From assembly GCA_005656395.1 (NCBI GenBank), contig SRSI01000046.1, positions 558,001 through 622,000 on the forward strand: a stretch of DNA of 64,000 bases, given 5' to 3'. Source of the DNA: Strongyloides papillosus (Eukaryota; Nematoda; Chromadorea; Rhabditida; Strongyloididae). A model generated the notes under the pieces. That model worked only from the letters and a program-made list of their open reading frames with translations. It ran no database searches and was not told the origin of the DNA. Made by a program: the position numbers and the translations under genes. The first letter of the stretch is position 1, and every line of letters starts with the position of its first letter. Shown here piece after piece: positions 24,009 through 34,421 of this stretch.

Positions 24009-24983
24009 TTAATTATCAATAGATTGGATTATTTTTTTCCAATAACGACTATGCACTTCATCACGGTTTACCAGGTTACTACAACAATCTTTAAGTTCTT
24101 TTTTTAATTCATCATGTCCCATTAATTTTGTATCTTTGTTATTAAGTAATCTGGAGTAGACTTTAACTAGAAAAACATGTCTCTGAATATAGGAGCTTTC
24201 TGTATCTAGATTCTTACTGAAGTTTATGAATCCCATAGAACTTCCATTATCCTTACTGAGAGTAAACAACCAAAAATAATAGTTCCACGCACTTTCATTA
24301 TTATCAACAGTCTTGATTGCATCAACAACAAAAGTAATTTCACTCTTATATACTTCCTCATCAGTTTCAAGTTTTCCTGATTCATTAAAGACGACTTGAC
24401 GGTAATGCCATGCAGAGTTATTCCTTAAATCTTGTACTAAAAGATAATTTGTAAATGCGATTTCATCATCAAATTTTAATTTTTCGTTTTTTAATAACCA
24501 TACTCTATATTGCCATGCATGGTAATTTTTATCATCGTCTTTAATAATTTCGAGGAGAAATGATGTCTCCTCTGAGTAGTCATCAAGGTGTTGAACAATT
24601 TCCTGACGATGACGCCAAACTTGGTAATTTTTTGGATTTTCACGAATGACCTCAGATACCATATTTAATTCATCTTTCAAATTTAAATTTAATTTTTTTA
24701 AACAATCTCTTCTAAATTTCCAGATAGAATAATTTCCCGAATTTAATTGAATGCATTCTGTAGTTAAGTTAAAAGATCTCTCCGAATACTCCTCAGCATT
24801 TACTAAAGCTCTCATATAAGCAAATCTGTCAATGACTGAAAAAGATGTTGTATTTTGTACAGAAAAATCTAAAAACGTACATTCTTCAGACAATGCAATT
24901 CTAACGCAAGCCAATTCTTCTTCAGTTGAATAAATTGGTTCCACATCACTGTAAAGGGGGTTATCCTTAAGAAGTAAAACCAT
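24009..24983 (-). CDS. FNTA: Protein farnesyltransferase/geranylgeranyltransferase I alpha subunit
   Basis: Shared alpha subunit of the CaaX prenyltransferases, which attach farnesyl or geranylgeranyl groups to Ras- and Rho-type GTPases in the cytosol. Single exon, 324 aa. At least five PPTA helical-hairpin repeats are visible: NYSIWKFRRDCLKKL, NYQVWRHRQEIVQHL, NYHAWQYRVWLLKNE, NSAWHYRQVVFNE and ESAWNYYFWLFTL. The human protein shows the same order (NYTVWHFRR, NYQVWHHRR, NYHAWQHRQW, NNSVWNQRYF, ESAWNYLKG). The conserved N-terminal lead (YS...AYMRALVNAEEYSERSFNLT) is present. The proline-rich N-terminus of the mammalian protein is missing. ATG 24983 is the natural start; the 3' ends of this gene and cox-19 nearly touch. 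Confidence 0.95.
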   Translation of the reverse strand: MVLLLKDNPLYSDVEPIYSTEEELACVRIALSEECTFLDFSVQNTTSFSVIDRFAYMRALVNAEEYSERSFNLTTECIQLNSGNYSIWKFRRDCLKKLNLNLKDELNMVSEVIRENPKNYQVWRHRQEIVQHLDDYSEETSFLLEIIKDDDKNYHAWQYRVWLLKNEKLKFDDEIAFTNYLLVQDLRNNSAWHYRQVVFNESGKLETDEEVYKSEITFVVDAIKTVDNNESAWNYYFWLFTLSKDNGSSMGFINFSKNLDTESSYIQRHVFLVKVYSRLLNNKDTKLMGHDELKKELKDCCSNLVNRDEVHSRYWKKIIQSIDN

Positions 24984-25591
24984 TGTCTTGGTGAAAAAAG
25001 TTATTTGTTAAAAAATATCCTTATAAACTTTGTACAAATTCTATTTTGCTTTTTGTTTCGTGGTGAGACCATGAAAAAAATTATATTAGAAAAACATTTG
25101 CTTTGAAAAAATCTAGTAAAATTTGTGTTTTGACAATTAAAAAATACAACTTTAAATTGTTTAAATAGTTTCAAAAAAAATTAATTACTTTGTTGAATAT
25201 TCATTAAATTTTGTTTTCCTAAATTAAATGAGTAAATATTTTATTAATTTTAAAATGAATAAAGCCCATATAATTAGAAAGTTTATTAATTACTGCAAGT
25301 TGAACAACACAATTTAAATGAAAAATAAAAAGTTTCTTCACATATATTTATTTAAAACATAGGATTGGGTGAATAAGATTAGTACAATATATACAAACAT
25401 ATACAAATAGAAATACAAAACGAAAAAATTATCTAATAAATATACAATAATTCATCATTGATGAAACCATCAATCTTAGCAAGAGCAAGCAAATTCATAT
25501 CGTTGTAAACTACTTTGAGACTTCCAAGACGATCTCAAATCCACTCAAGAAAGTCTCTTCAAACATTTGATATGGGACTTAAAATCTCATA
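24984..25591. other. Intergenic region
   Basis: About 0.6 kb between two minus-strand genes. Base composition becomes less AT-rich from ~25450 on, in the probable 3' UTR of the ASPM-like gene. No other element seen. Confidence 0.5.
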
Positions 25592-27217
25592 TTAGTCCTT
25601 TCGAACCTCAGATACTCCAATCATCTTCTGTAGTAGTTCCATTGTCTGAGGTATCTCCCCTTGGACGATATCTTCAGCCTTGATATTGTCGACATCCATA
25701 TTATGCTCTTTCATAGACTTCAGAACTATCCGTACATTTCCTAATTTTCTTAATCTATCTCCATTAGGTGGTCGAAGAGACGAAAGAAGAGCTCCATCCT
25801 CAATCTCAAAAATCCTTTCAGCAACTTTTGCTAATATGAATCCATCACGCAAGTCTTTAGAGATGTCATCAACGACATAGAAGTGATTGTGGTAATAAGC
25901 CTGTTCGTAAATGAAAAATATGTCAATTTTCTTCAGAGCATTTGCGAGATTGAATTTAGGAGAGATAAACGTACTCCTTATCCATCCAACGATGTCTTTA
26001 GTTGATTGAAACCGGGAACGTGGAGTAAATATAGGAGGATTAGCAGGTTCCATGATGTTAAACCTTTGAAGGTACTCAATAACCGCCAGGAGTTGTACCG
26101 TTTTTACTATAAAGTGATGTTGAAGTTTTTTGACTCCTAATTTAGTTATAGAAGCTTTCGTACCGGTAGGGCAGAATCTTTTGGATCCAGTAATCCTCTC
26201 ATCAGAGAATATGTTATTTCTTATGAATGATTTAAATACACTGCGACTAGTGGAGTAATTAACAATCCGTAGTTGCACGTCAAATACGCATTCTATGGCA
26301 AGGTGCAGCCAAACTGGTGAGAAGCCCAGCAATACATCAGTAGTTTCACGTTGCAATCCAATATCAGCATCCACTCTCAAGTCCTCCACAGCAATATTGG
26401 GTTCTCCTCCAACTGTAGTCTTTACTTTTTCCAGAATACCGAGGCTTTTGACACAAGATTTAGCCTTTGACAGAAGATCTTCCCATTCCTGCTCCCTTTT
26501 TAACATTTCTTCTGGGCAATCACGTGAACTAAGTACAGTTTCAGCAGGTAACTCAGGATTCTTTAGAATTGTCTTAAATACCTCATCGGCCCTCTTACGT
26601 GCCCTCTCAGAAAAAGCACGAGTATTCTCAGAGGTGTGTCTATCAACTTCCAACAGTTTATTGATCCATGAAACCAATGCAATAGTATTTCCTTTCTCAG
26701 TTTCCTCTCTCGACTCAGTAGCAATCGGAAGAGGAGTACAGTCTGAAGCAACTTGTTTTGACTCGATGGGAGGTATCAGTTGTGAATCAACTCCAGAGGA
26801 TGTAGTAGAAGCATTAACAGTACCTCCAGGGAACTTGTTCGTTGTTCCAACAGTGTCAACTGGTGCCTTCTTTTCCATTATCTTTGCTTTAAGTCGCGCA
26901 GAAGACTTTTCTCTCAACCTTCTTCTCCTCTCTAAAGCTGCGATTTTCTGCCTCCTCCGCTCCTCGTAGTTGATGGTGGTATCTTCTATGTCCTGACAAA
27001 CGTTTTCGTTCACACATCTGCTTGAACTAACAACTGCAGATTCTTTTGTTAGTGGTAAGTTTTCTGAATCTGAAAATAATAATAAAAATAATTGTGATAA
27101 GAAACAGAGACAAAACGAACCTTTTATGATGGGTATACTGTCGGACTTTTCCAACGCTTTCTTTTCTTTACGTTTTTTACTTTTTGATGGATTGCGTTTC
27201 CAACAGAACAACACCAT
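25592..27217 (-). CDS. aspm-1: ASPM-like spindle-pole protein (compact, calponin-homology domains)
   Basis: Likely spindle-pole microtubule minus-end protein. Two exons: 27217-27121 and 27069-25592. The 49-51 bp between them has GT..AG ends (gttcg...tttcag), an AT-rich body and keeps the frame, so it is very probably an intron; splicing gives 524 aa. The N-terminus is basic with a coiled coil (IAALERRRRLREKSSARLKAKIMEKK). The C-terminal half matches the ASPM CH region: LLGFSPVWLHLAIECVF, LGVKKLQHHFIVKTVQLLAVIEYL, ISKDLRDGFILAKVAERIF, LRKLGNVRIVLKSMKEHNMDVD, and a final helix. No IQ motifs are visible, unlike vertebrate ASPM. Codon use is less AT-rich than in neighbouring genes. Family assignment rests on the order of these CH motifs. 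Confidence 0.85.
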   Translation of the reverse strand: MVLFCWKRNPSKSKKRKEKKALEKSDSIPIIKGSFCLCFLSQLFLLLFSDSENLPLTKESAVVSSSRCVNENVCQDIEDTTINYEERRRQKIAALERRRRLREKSSARLKAKIMEKKAPVDTVGTTNKFPGGTVNASTTSSGVDSQLIPPIESKQVASDCTPLPIATESREETEKGNTIALVSWINKLLEVDRHTSENTRAFSERARKRADEVFKTILKNPELPAETVLSSRDCPEEMLKREQEWEDLLSKAKSCVKSLGILEKVKTTVGGEPNIAVEDLRVDADIGLQRETTDVLLGFSPVWLHLAIECVFDVQLRIVNYSTSRSVFKSFIRNNIFSDERITGSKRFCPTGTKASITKLGVKKLQHHFIVKTVQLLAVIEYLQRFNIMEPANPPIFTPRSRFQSTKDIVGWIRSTFISPKFNLANALKKIDIFFIYEQAYYHNHFYVVDDISKDLRDGFILAKVAERIFEIEDGALLSSLRPPNGDRLRKLGNVRIVLKSMKEHNMDVDNIKAEDIVQGEIPQTMELLQKMIGVSEVRKD

Positions 27218-27312
27218 ATCTATCTATAAACAAGTTTATTTAGAATAAATTTATAGAAATAAAGGCAAAATTAAACGGAGAATTAATTGAGTGGTTTCGT
27301 ACAGTGGAATAA

Positions 27313-27913
27313 ATAATTCTTAAACATGTCAATGGAATCTACGTGGAAAAAAGCTTGGAAGCCTCTCTAAATTTTGAGAACTATAGTGGTTGCAGGTGAA
27401 GTAAATTGATAAATCATCGTTTTCTACGATATTTAAACACTGTCAATGTGAACAAAATTCTACAAGCTATCATCTTATTCAGGTTCTCCTTTTGGGACCA
27501 AGGTGTAATTGTAAAAAAAACGTAGCTAGATTTGCCCTACCAATAACTAGTGTTCTTTTGACATTACGTTGTTTTCAATTTAATTTTATTTTTTAAAAAT
27601 ATGTTTGTACTTGATTACCTACTTGTTGGTTAGAGTCATTAGATAGACGCATACGCACTTTAAGGAATTTTAAGAAACATTTGATGTAAAAAGATATTCC
27701 TTTAAGTTTTTAATGTGATAAAGTACTTTTTAGAATTGTACATTAAATTTCAATGTTGACGGCAAAACTTGAGTATGTTTCATACATGACATTGTTTTGA
27801 TGTTATTTTTACATTTTTTTGTTTCAGAAAAATTAAATGGTTGGCCAGGGGGAACTTTTAAAACATTTGATTTATGCCCAACACCTACAGAAATAATCAG
27901 AAGGAGGAGATAA
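27313..27913 (+). pseudogene. Possible small spliced gene or remnant (no start found)
   Basis: Three short open segments join in frame across consensus splice sites: an upstream segment ending TGCAG|GTGAAG (donor at 27396), a 20-nt segment 27483-27502 between ttattcag and gtgtaa, and a segment from 27828 (acceptor tttgtttcag) to TAA 27911-27913. The joined reading includes FSFWDQEKLNGWPGGTFK and then TFDLCPTPTEIIRRRR. The upstream segment has a stop codon before any ATG, so the gene lacks a visible start. The similarity of phases could be chance. No family recognised. Confidence 0.25.
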
Positions 27914-29292
27914 ATAATTACATTTTATTGTTATCTATATGCTTGTTAAAATACTTGGTAGACGATTATTAATAAACTTAGCTTCATATCTTATTATTCT
28001 TTATAAAACTTAGATTATCATTAAATTGAGGTCACTATATGAGATCTCCCCGTAATAGCAGTTCTTTATCAACAGGAATACTAGCTCTAGTAACTCCTTG
28101 AATGTTAGTCTTCGTTTCACATTGTAGAAGATAACTTTAACACATTTAAATTTCAATGTTACTAAAATAACGTGACTCCAATGTAATGTTAAATAATTTA
28201 GTAAGACATTTCTTGCAGTAGTAACAAGTTATCACAGTCGTAGGATTCTTCTGAATCAATATATAAATTAAAATTCGAGGAATTGTTTTAATAACTAAAG
28301 TGATCTAAAATACAAACACAAATGAAACTTAAAAACATATAGTAATAACTTATGGTTAAAGTAAAATAGGGAATTCATCTTTCAAAAATTTAACTCTGAA
28401 TCCCTTTTCAAAAAAAAGTTGAAGACATCATCAAAAGCAGATGATTTACGTAGCAGATATTTCATGTAATATTTGTTATTTCAATTAACAGATTCTAAAC
28501 CTCTAGAGAGCTTCTTTTCAGACTATCCTTACTACCGTATTTTATTCTATTTTTGATAAGAGATTCTAGATAATGGGAGACAAAGTCAATCATTTAGTTT
28601 CATCTGCAAACTTAAAAGTGATTTCCTAAATTCTACCAAAACCGGCCCAAAGAGGGTAGTTTAATATATACTTATTCAATTCCTTCTGAAATAACAGAAG
28701 TCTGGTACCTTAGAGAAAGTGAAAAGAATAAGTGAAAACATAAACTTATATTGAAAAAACAATACAAGGACAAGAGGGTCGAGGCAGCAAAACCCTAAGA
28801 AGGAGTAGAAAGTGAGGATGTACTAAAAATAACCGGGAGAGAAGACATTCGCTTGTCTATAGGTAAGCGAAATGGCATTTTAAAAAAAGTATGGGTAACC
28901 TTGGACAAGCGAATGTTTAACGTCTCCAATTCTTGATAGTAATGTGGAATCTCTATTATAACTAATATCTCTGATTTTTCATTTCAATACTACTATAAGA
29001 GAAAATATATTAGTAAAAAACTATATTTTTGCATAATTTATCCATTAATAAAAAATTATCATTAAAATTATACAAATAACTTTTATCTTAGAGGTGTCAA
29101 AAGAAAATAGTACAAAAAAATCATTAGAATGTGTTAAATAATTTTTATTAAGTTAAATGTGTATTTCATACAATCATAAATTCAAAATATTAACATAATT
29201 ATTAAAATACAATATCAAGATTATTTACTTTAAGTTGACAAAAATAGTTCTTATATTTTTCCCAACTGGCATTGTGTTATAGACTGCCAGTA
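27914..29292. other. Intergenic, GC-richer than the rest of the window
   Basis: Apart from the hairpin at 28836-28927 no gene is supported. A start-less minus frame of ~70 codons at ~28020-28228 was examined and not accepted. Confidence 0.4.
28836..28927 (+). ncRNA. miRNA-precursor-like hairpin
   Basis: A perfect 13-bp stem (acattcgcttgtc at 28845-28857 with gacaagcgaatgt at 28904-28916) extends upward through U-G, A-U and a GGU/ACC triplet, and downward across a small internal loop to ggaga/tctcc (28836-28840 with 28923-28927). Total length ~92 nt, arms ~22 nt, loop ~25-30 nt. This fits pri/pre-miRNA geometry. It lies between genes in the GC-richer zone. The strand is arbitrary and expression is unknown. 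Confidence 0.35.
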
Positions 29293-29499
29293 CTACATGA
29301 TAACAGGACCTACTGGAACGACTGGAGCAACAACAGCTGCTGCACGATATCTTCTTCTGCAAACTACGATGCATATGATTATAGTAGCAGCAAGGAGAAG
29401 TACAATCGATATTACGACAAGTATTATTAATCCTACTGCAAAATCTGATGCTTCATCTTTGCTCATTTCATATTTACCTTCTTCATTAATTCTTCCCAT
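29293..29499 (-). CDS. Small single-pass membrane protein, unknown
   Basis: 68 aa from ATG 29499. An acidic/polar N-terminus (MGRINEEGKYEMSKDEASDF) is followed by one strong transmembrane helix (GLIILVVISIVLLLAATIIICIVV), a CRRRYR basic stop-transfer and a short Ala/Val/Pro tail (APVVPVGPVIM). The arrangement predicts N-out/C-in or a signal anchor. The overlapping plus-strand frame is a shadow. No family recognised. The clean membrane topology supports a real coding gene. Confidence 0.6.
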   Translation of the reverse strand: MGRINEEGKYEMSKDEASDFAVGLIILVVISIVLLLAATIIICIVVCRRRYRAAAVVAPVVPVGPVIM

Positions 29500-29971
29500 A
29501 TTGAAGTTCCACTCTTTTTTGATTTTATGAATATATCAGATTTCTTTTGAGAAACTATAAATTAGTTAAAGCCAATAAAAATATCGAAGAATATTTTATT
29601 GGAAAAAAACAAAATTGCTACCTTAAAATTGACAGTTAAATAAGCTTTTTTCTCTCGAAATAAGCATACAGATTATTTCTTTTTAACAACAATAAAAATT
29701 AGCATAATAACTCTGTAATATATAATGAAATTTTAAGGAAGAGCATAACTACATTGGAAAACACACTTGTAATAATAAACCATTACATTTCCAAGTATAA
29801 TATACACAAAAATGGAGAATGTGATCAAAACATTACGAACAAAAAATAGTAATCTATGAAGGACTCCTCTAATGAATATACACAAAAAAATAGCAAATGA
29901 AGAATTTCTATTGAAGGATCACCACTGAAAGAATCTTATTGATATATGATTTTATACAAAATATTTTAAAA

Positions 29972-31330
29972 TTACATAGACGAAGTCGGGTGGTTGAAGA
30001 TTTTTTCTTTAATTGTCCAAGGCGATTTTTTAAAAAAGGAGATCTCAACTACAACATATTTAAACTGTGTTATCATTCGTAAACATGAATGTGTGAGTAG
30101 AAAATGAACTTTTTCCTGAAGATCCAATGAGCACCTTATCCTGGATAATACAACCTTACTATCACTAGAACTACAGTATCTCAGTCTCTCACCAAAGCTA
30201 CCAATTATAAGACTTGTTTTGTCGTTGGAAATGATTCTAAAACTATTATCAGACAATTGATAAAACAACCCATTATTATTTGAGCGTTCTATCCATCTTG
30301 TGATGAAACATAGTGGTTAAAAAGTAGATCTTGCTCCTCAGTTACATTCGTTTTGTTTATTGTTTTTGAATTTTTTAAATATTTTCTTCAGTTTGGACTG
30401 AATCTTGGACAAATTTGATACATTAAGAACGTTGATGGTGGTGCCTTTTTTGAATCTCATTTTTAAAAGTACAACATGAGAAGGCTGGTAATCTCGGAAT
30501 GTGGATCTTGGTACAGCAAAAGTATTGGGAATCCAATGTCTCTTTTGTATCTGACCATCCTCTTGATTTTGGGTAAAGAAGTGAGATAATAAATCCTTTA
30601 AGAATATCTGAAAATCTTGAAGGTAAAAATTATTGATTTGCAGACATTTCTACTGCTGGACTTTTCTTCCATTCCCTACGAAAAGGATTTTTTCTATACA
30701 CCAATTTGCTTAGAATATATTTAACGGTTTATACATTAATCTTGAAGAAACAGTCTTTAATAGAGACTTATGGTACCATATACCTATATAACATCACATA
30801 TTGTTTTATCGAACTGATTTTTAATGAACAATTTACATTTGAACAGCTAAAATTTCACAATGTTCAGTGACATGTCTTCAGTTAGATACAAGGTTCCTAT
30901 TCTTATGTTTTTGTGGACTATATTCATCGAATGGAGGTACATACACGCGTCTAACAGTTACTTGACTAAGTACCATGTCTCCTGTTCCAATAAGTTTTTT
31001 CGTACAGGTAGAAATTGACGGAGTGTTAAGTTGTAACAGTGTTCCAGAATGAGGTAGATGTTCTTAAGTCATCAAAATGACATATGAGACTAATTATGTT
31101 ATCGTGCCTCAACAAACTCAGGATCCCAATTTCGTTATTGATCTAAAAGAAACTAGATAAGTCATACATTAAGGTAAACTAACATTTTTAAGGAGCATAG
31201 AGTCATTATATCCAAATTTAGAAATCACTTTTCCAGCATAGATTTCTTTTTTACTAACACCAGCAAAATCAAAACAAGCTGAAGTACGTCCACTGCTTAT
31301 GTAGATCTTTTTTGTAAATTTGATTCCCTT
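29972..31330 (-). pseudogene. Decayed Polo-like kinase (kinase domain plus polo box 1)
   Basis: Read on the minus strand, pieces of a Polo-like kinase appear in the correct order but in shifting frames with stops. Near 31320-31190: KFTKKIYISSG, then EIYAGKVISK (the VAIK-lysine region). Next comes an apparent intron (gttagt...ttttag) and INNEIGILSLLRHDNIISL. Near 31070-30990 is PHSGTLLQL. Near 30900: GTLYLTEDMSLNIVKF, where PLK has GNLFLNEDLEVKIGDFG, so the DFG aspartate is gone. Near 30600-30400 is KDLLSHFFTQN. At 30300-29972: RWIERSNNNGLFYQLSDN, matching polo box 1 KWVDYSDKYGLGYQLCDN. The glycine loop is also degraded. Polo box 2 is not seen. Frameshifts make a functional product unlikely. 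Confidence 0.8.
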
Positions 31331-31655
31331 CTATACATAAGTGACTGCCAATGGAGGTTAAGAGATGAGATTTGATCGATGATCAATGTTAGTAATTAAT
31401 AATAAGTAATGTTAATGCTAAATTTATAACAAAATAAACGAACGGAAATCGTTTTAGATACATTTATCTTATATACAAAAATCCAAAAAGATATAACTTT
31501 GATGAGAATAACTGTATGTTCATTACATTCAAGGTAAAACTAAAATTATTAAAATACAAAAAAATAATACTTTTATTTAGAATATCTTTATAAATACAAT
31601 GGTTAATATTAAGTCATTAATTGCTTTAAATTAAAAATTATATACATATGTATTT

Positions 31656-31975
31656 TCAGCTCCATCCCCTTTCCCAGGCAAAAGATCCAAGAGCCATACG
31701 ACGTCTCTCCATCCAAAATTCATCAATCATTTCTCTGCTCTGTAAGGAAAATTATTATCGTTATGTTGAAAAAAAGAAATAAAACTTACAGTAAAACTTC
31801 TAGCTGATTCCCATGTATTATAATGATGGCTATAGTCTTTCCACTTCACAAGATATCTCCATTCGCCATCATCTGAAAGTTTTGCATCTATGATGCATTC
31901 CACTTCGTAAAGTTCCCCAGCGACTTGTCCTTTAGAAGCGCTTACGTTGTTTTCGACGCATTTCCCTCCAACCAT
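31656..31975 (-). CDS. Mini chromodomain protein (HP1-like)
   Basis: Two exons: 31975-31790 and 31739-31656, with a 50-nt intron (gtaagt...ttacag); phase 0 join; 89 aa. The chromodomain covers residues ~24-60: YEVECIIDAKLSDDGEWRY, then LVKWKDYSHHYNTWES. The aromatic-cage positions (Tyr, Trp and Tyr of HP1-type domains) are all present, so methyl-lysine binding is plausible. The last exon (SREMIDEFWMERRRMALG) continues the C-terminal helix and ends GWS. There is no chromoshadow domain. An upstream in-frame extension exists only through a TTG, so ATG 31975 is chosen. Likely nuclear chromatin reader; partner unknown. Confidence 0.85.
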
Positions 31976-32049
31976 ATTTGCTTCAAAGTCGTCGAGAATC
32001 CGGTTGGTTAAATACAGTAATGTTGACAAGGTTAGAATTTAGCTGACTT

Positions 32050-32972
32050 TTATTTGTATATATATGCAAAATTGTGGGATTCTATCAACTACCTAACTTT
32101 TCCAGAATAATTAGGAATCCTTTTAATGTTTGTACCTGTCAAACTATAACCTTAGGTAATAAAATGAATGCGATGTCACGCACACGTCATGGGGTCTAAT
32201 GTTTGTTTTAGAAAACTTTGATATTTCTTTTAACCTACTAAACCAATGATTAAAATATGCTTTTAATGTCATGTATTTTAATTTAGTTGGTGTTTTTTAA
32301 AAAAATGCGTTAGTATTTGGATTTTTTGTAAATTTCCAAATGAAGTAAACATTAAATAAGGTCAGTGAGAAGCATATTTCCCAAAAAATGATTTAAATGT
32401 TTTTTTGATAAAATGTTTTAAGATCTAATTAATATGGTAATATTCTCTTAATATACAGAACATTTATATCGTATGTTTTGTTAATTAAAATCTTTAAAAA
32501 CTACTTCCATTTTATTGGTAAATGCTTACTACAATTTCCATACTTTCTGTTAACAATTGCAAAGCATTCCAAATTTTAATAAGTCCCAGTAACTCAAACT
32601 TTAATATTTGTTTTAACATGAACAATACTTCAATTTTTAATAAAAAATACTAGTAAAATTTTATAATCATTTTAAAAAGACTAGTATATAACTTGTGCGA
32701 ATGTTTAAAATTGTAATATTAAAAATCTTATTAGTAAAATGAACTTGGAATTAACAAAAATATTGTTTGTTTTAAAATATTCTTCACCTAATAACTATCT
32801 TCTGGTAAATATTTTTATTTTCTAGGCAACGTTCAAGTTATGTTCTATATGACATCTAAAAAATTAATAATTTTAAAAGAGAAATAAACTAAATTTAAAC
32901 AATAACATTTTATTTTTAAAATATCTCAACAATCATTTTAAATAAAACAAATTAGAGAAGATCCTAAATATT
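32050..32972. other. Intergenic region
   Basis: About 0.9 kb, AT-rich, no supportable gene or repeat; it separates the chromodomain gene from the orphan tandem family. Confidence 0.5.
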
Positions 32973-34421
32973 TCATTGGAAACTTTGAACTAAAGTCCAG
33001 AATTCATCAACACCAAAAGAATCTTTAAACATAACCGTCCATCGTAGTAATCTATTAAATAATTGATTTTCATTATTATATTCCAAAATTATTGAATCGT
33101 CAAAACGATATCCAAACTTAAGATTATTATTGATTCTTACAATAAACTTTGATTTCATTGATCCTTGTTCCTCAAAAACTAAAAAATACTCTCCAATGTG
33201 TTTATTCCACATTACTTTATATGACACTTCAGTTAATGTGACAGGTCTTGAGTTGTTATTATCTTCGTAATGGCCGATTGTACATAGAGTTTTACTCTCA
33301 TGTTCAACATATAAATTCTCACTATAGACCTTATCCGTTCCAAGATATTCATTAAAAGTATCAAATAATCTTTTTTCTCCCTTAAGCTCAACATTATTTA
33401 TCCATACTTTGTTAGACTCAGGCATATTTGCAGATTCTGTATTACTATGTTCTTCAAAGCTATCCGGTAGTTCCTGTTCCTTAATATTATTCATCTCAAA
33501 GTCCTCAGCATCAAAATAAATTAAACCTTCATCATCTTTTGTTAAAAAAACATCATCGGAATCACTACTAGATTTTGAGTTTTCGTAAGACAATGATTCG
33601 AAAGATAAGGAACTCGGAGCCTCCGATTCACAAAAAGAAACGTTTCTATTGATAAAATCTATAGCATCTTTTAAATTTTTTGTTTATATATTATTAAAAT
33701 TACCTGGATATGAATCACTAAGACTCTCAACAGTATCATCCTCTCCCAAAATAGAATTAATCTCATCATAATCTCTAACAGCTATGTCATAAGCCCATGG
33801 AGCTAAACTGTCGGTTCTTATGCCAGTAGAAACATTGCCTAAAGATTTATCAAGAATGTTGAAATCTTCAATATTGGTACTATCCTTTATTATAGATAAA
33901 GATATTGGAAATCCCCTTTTTTTCTCGACAAAATTTTGTGTTCTACTTTTATTGAGATTATCAATTTGTAATTTTTTGGCAAAGTTTCGTTTGGTTAGTG
34001 AACTCGTTTCCATAATACGATGAAGTGTACTATTTGCATCCAATATAGAACGTTTAATATCTACCATCTTATCATTCAATTGGGATAAATGACTAATCGT
34101 ATTTTGATCTCCAATTCTCATCATTCTATTTAAGGCCTTAAAATTTCCATCCATACCTTTAGTGATATAGTGAAGGTTTTTTTGCAGGTAAATTAAATTG
34201 CTATTGAATGATTGAATTTCATTATATGATTTTGTAAGACAATCATTTTTATCGGATGTTGCATCTGTTGGAGAGACATCATTAAATTTTGAATAATGTA
34301 AAAGAATCTCAATTAGTTTTCTAGCTTGCTAAAATTAATAATTTAATTATAAAAATAGGGATCAAAAACATACATTGGTGCTTAAATTTAATTGAATATC
34401 ACTACTAGTTAAACCATTCAT
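32973..34421 (-). CDS. Orphan coiled-coil/beta-domain protein, tandem paralogue A
   Basis: Three exons: 34421-34374, 34328-33704 and 33667-32973; phases fit; 455 aa. N-terminal half: helical and coiled-coil-like (QARKLIEILLHYSKF, LNDKMVDIKRSILDANSTLH). Middle: acidic Ser/Asp/Glu-rich linker. C-terminal ~130 residues: a probable all-beta domain (LYVEHESKTLCTIGHYE, VTLTEVSYKVMWNKHIGEYFLVFEE, SKFIVRINNNLKFGYRFDDS) ending in a helix (FGVDEFWTLVQSF). That layout resembles PH/RanBD/EVH1-like folds, but the family is not recognised. No signal peptide or membrane segment. The next gene upstream is a paralogue with the same exon pattern (short first exon, coiled-coil exon, beta-domain exon). Confidence 0.82.

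Noticed and set aside
26295..26969. 224-codon plus-strand ORF
   Set aside because: Lies entirely antisense to the ASPM-like coding exon, which has clear domain motifs; Ser-rich shadow frame.
28020..28228. ~70-codon start-less minus-strand frame
   Set aside because: No ATG, no splice acceptor at its start, and no recognisable motif; length is within chance for this GC level.
29297..29530. 77-codon plus-strand ORF
   Set aside because: Antisense to the small membrane-protein gene, whose topology is convincing; this frame is Thr/Ala-rich low complexity.
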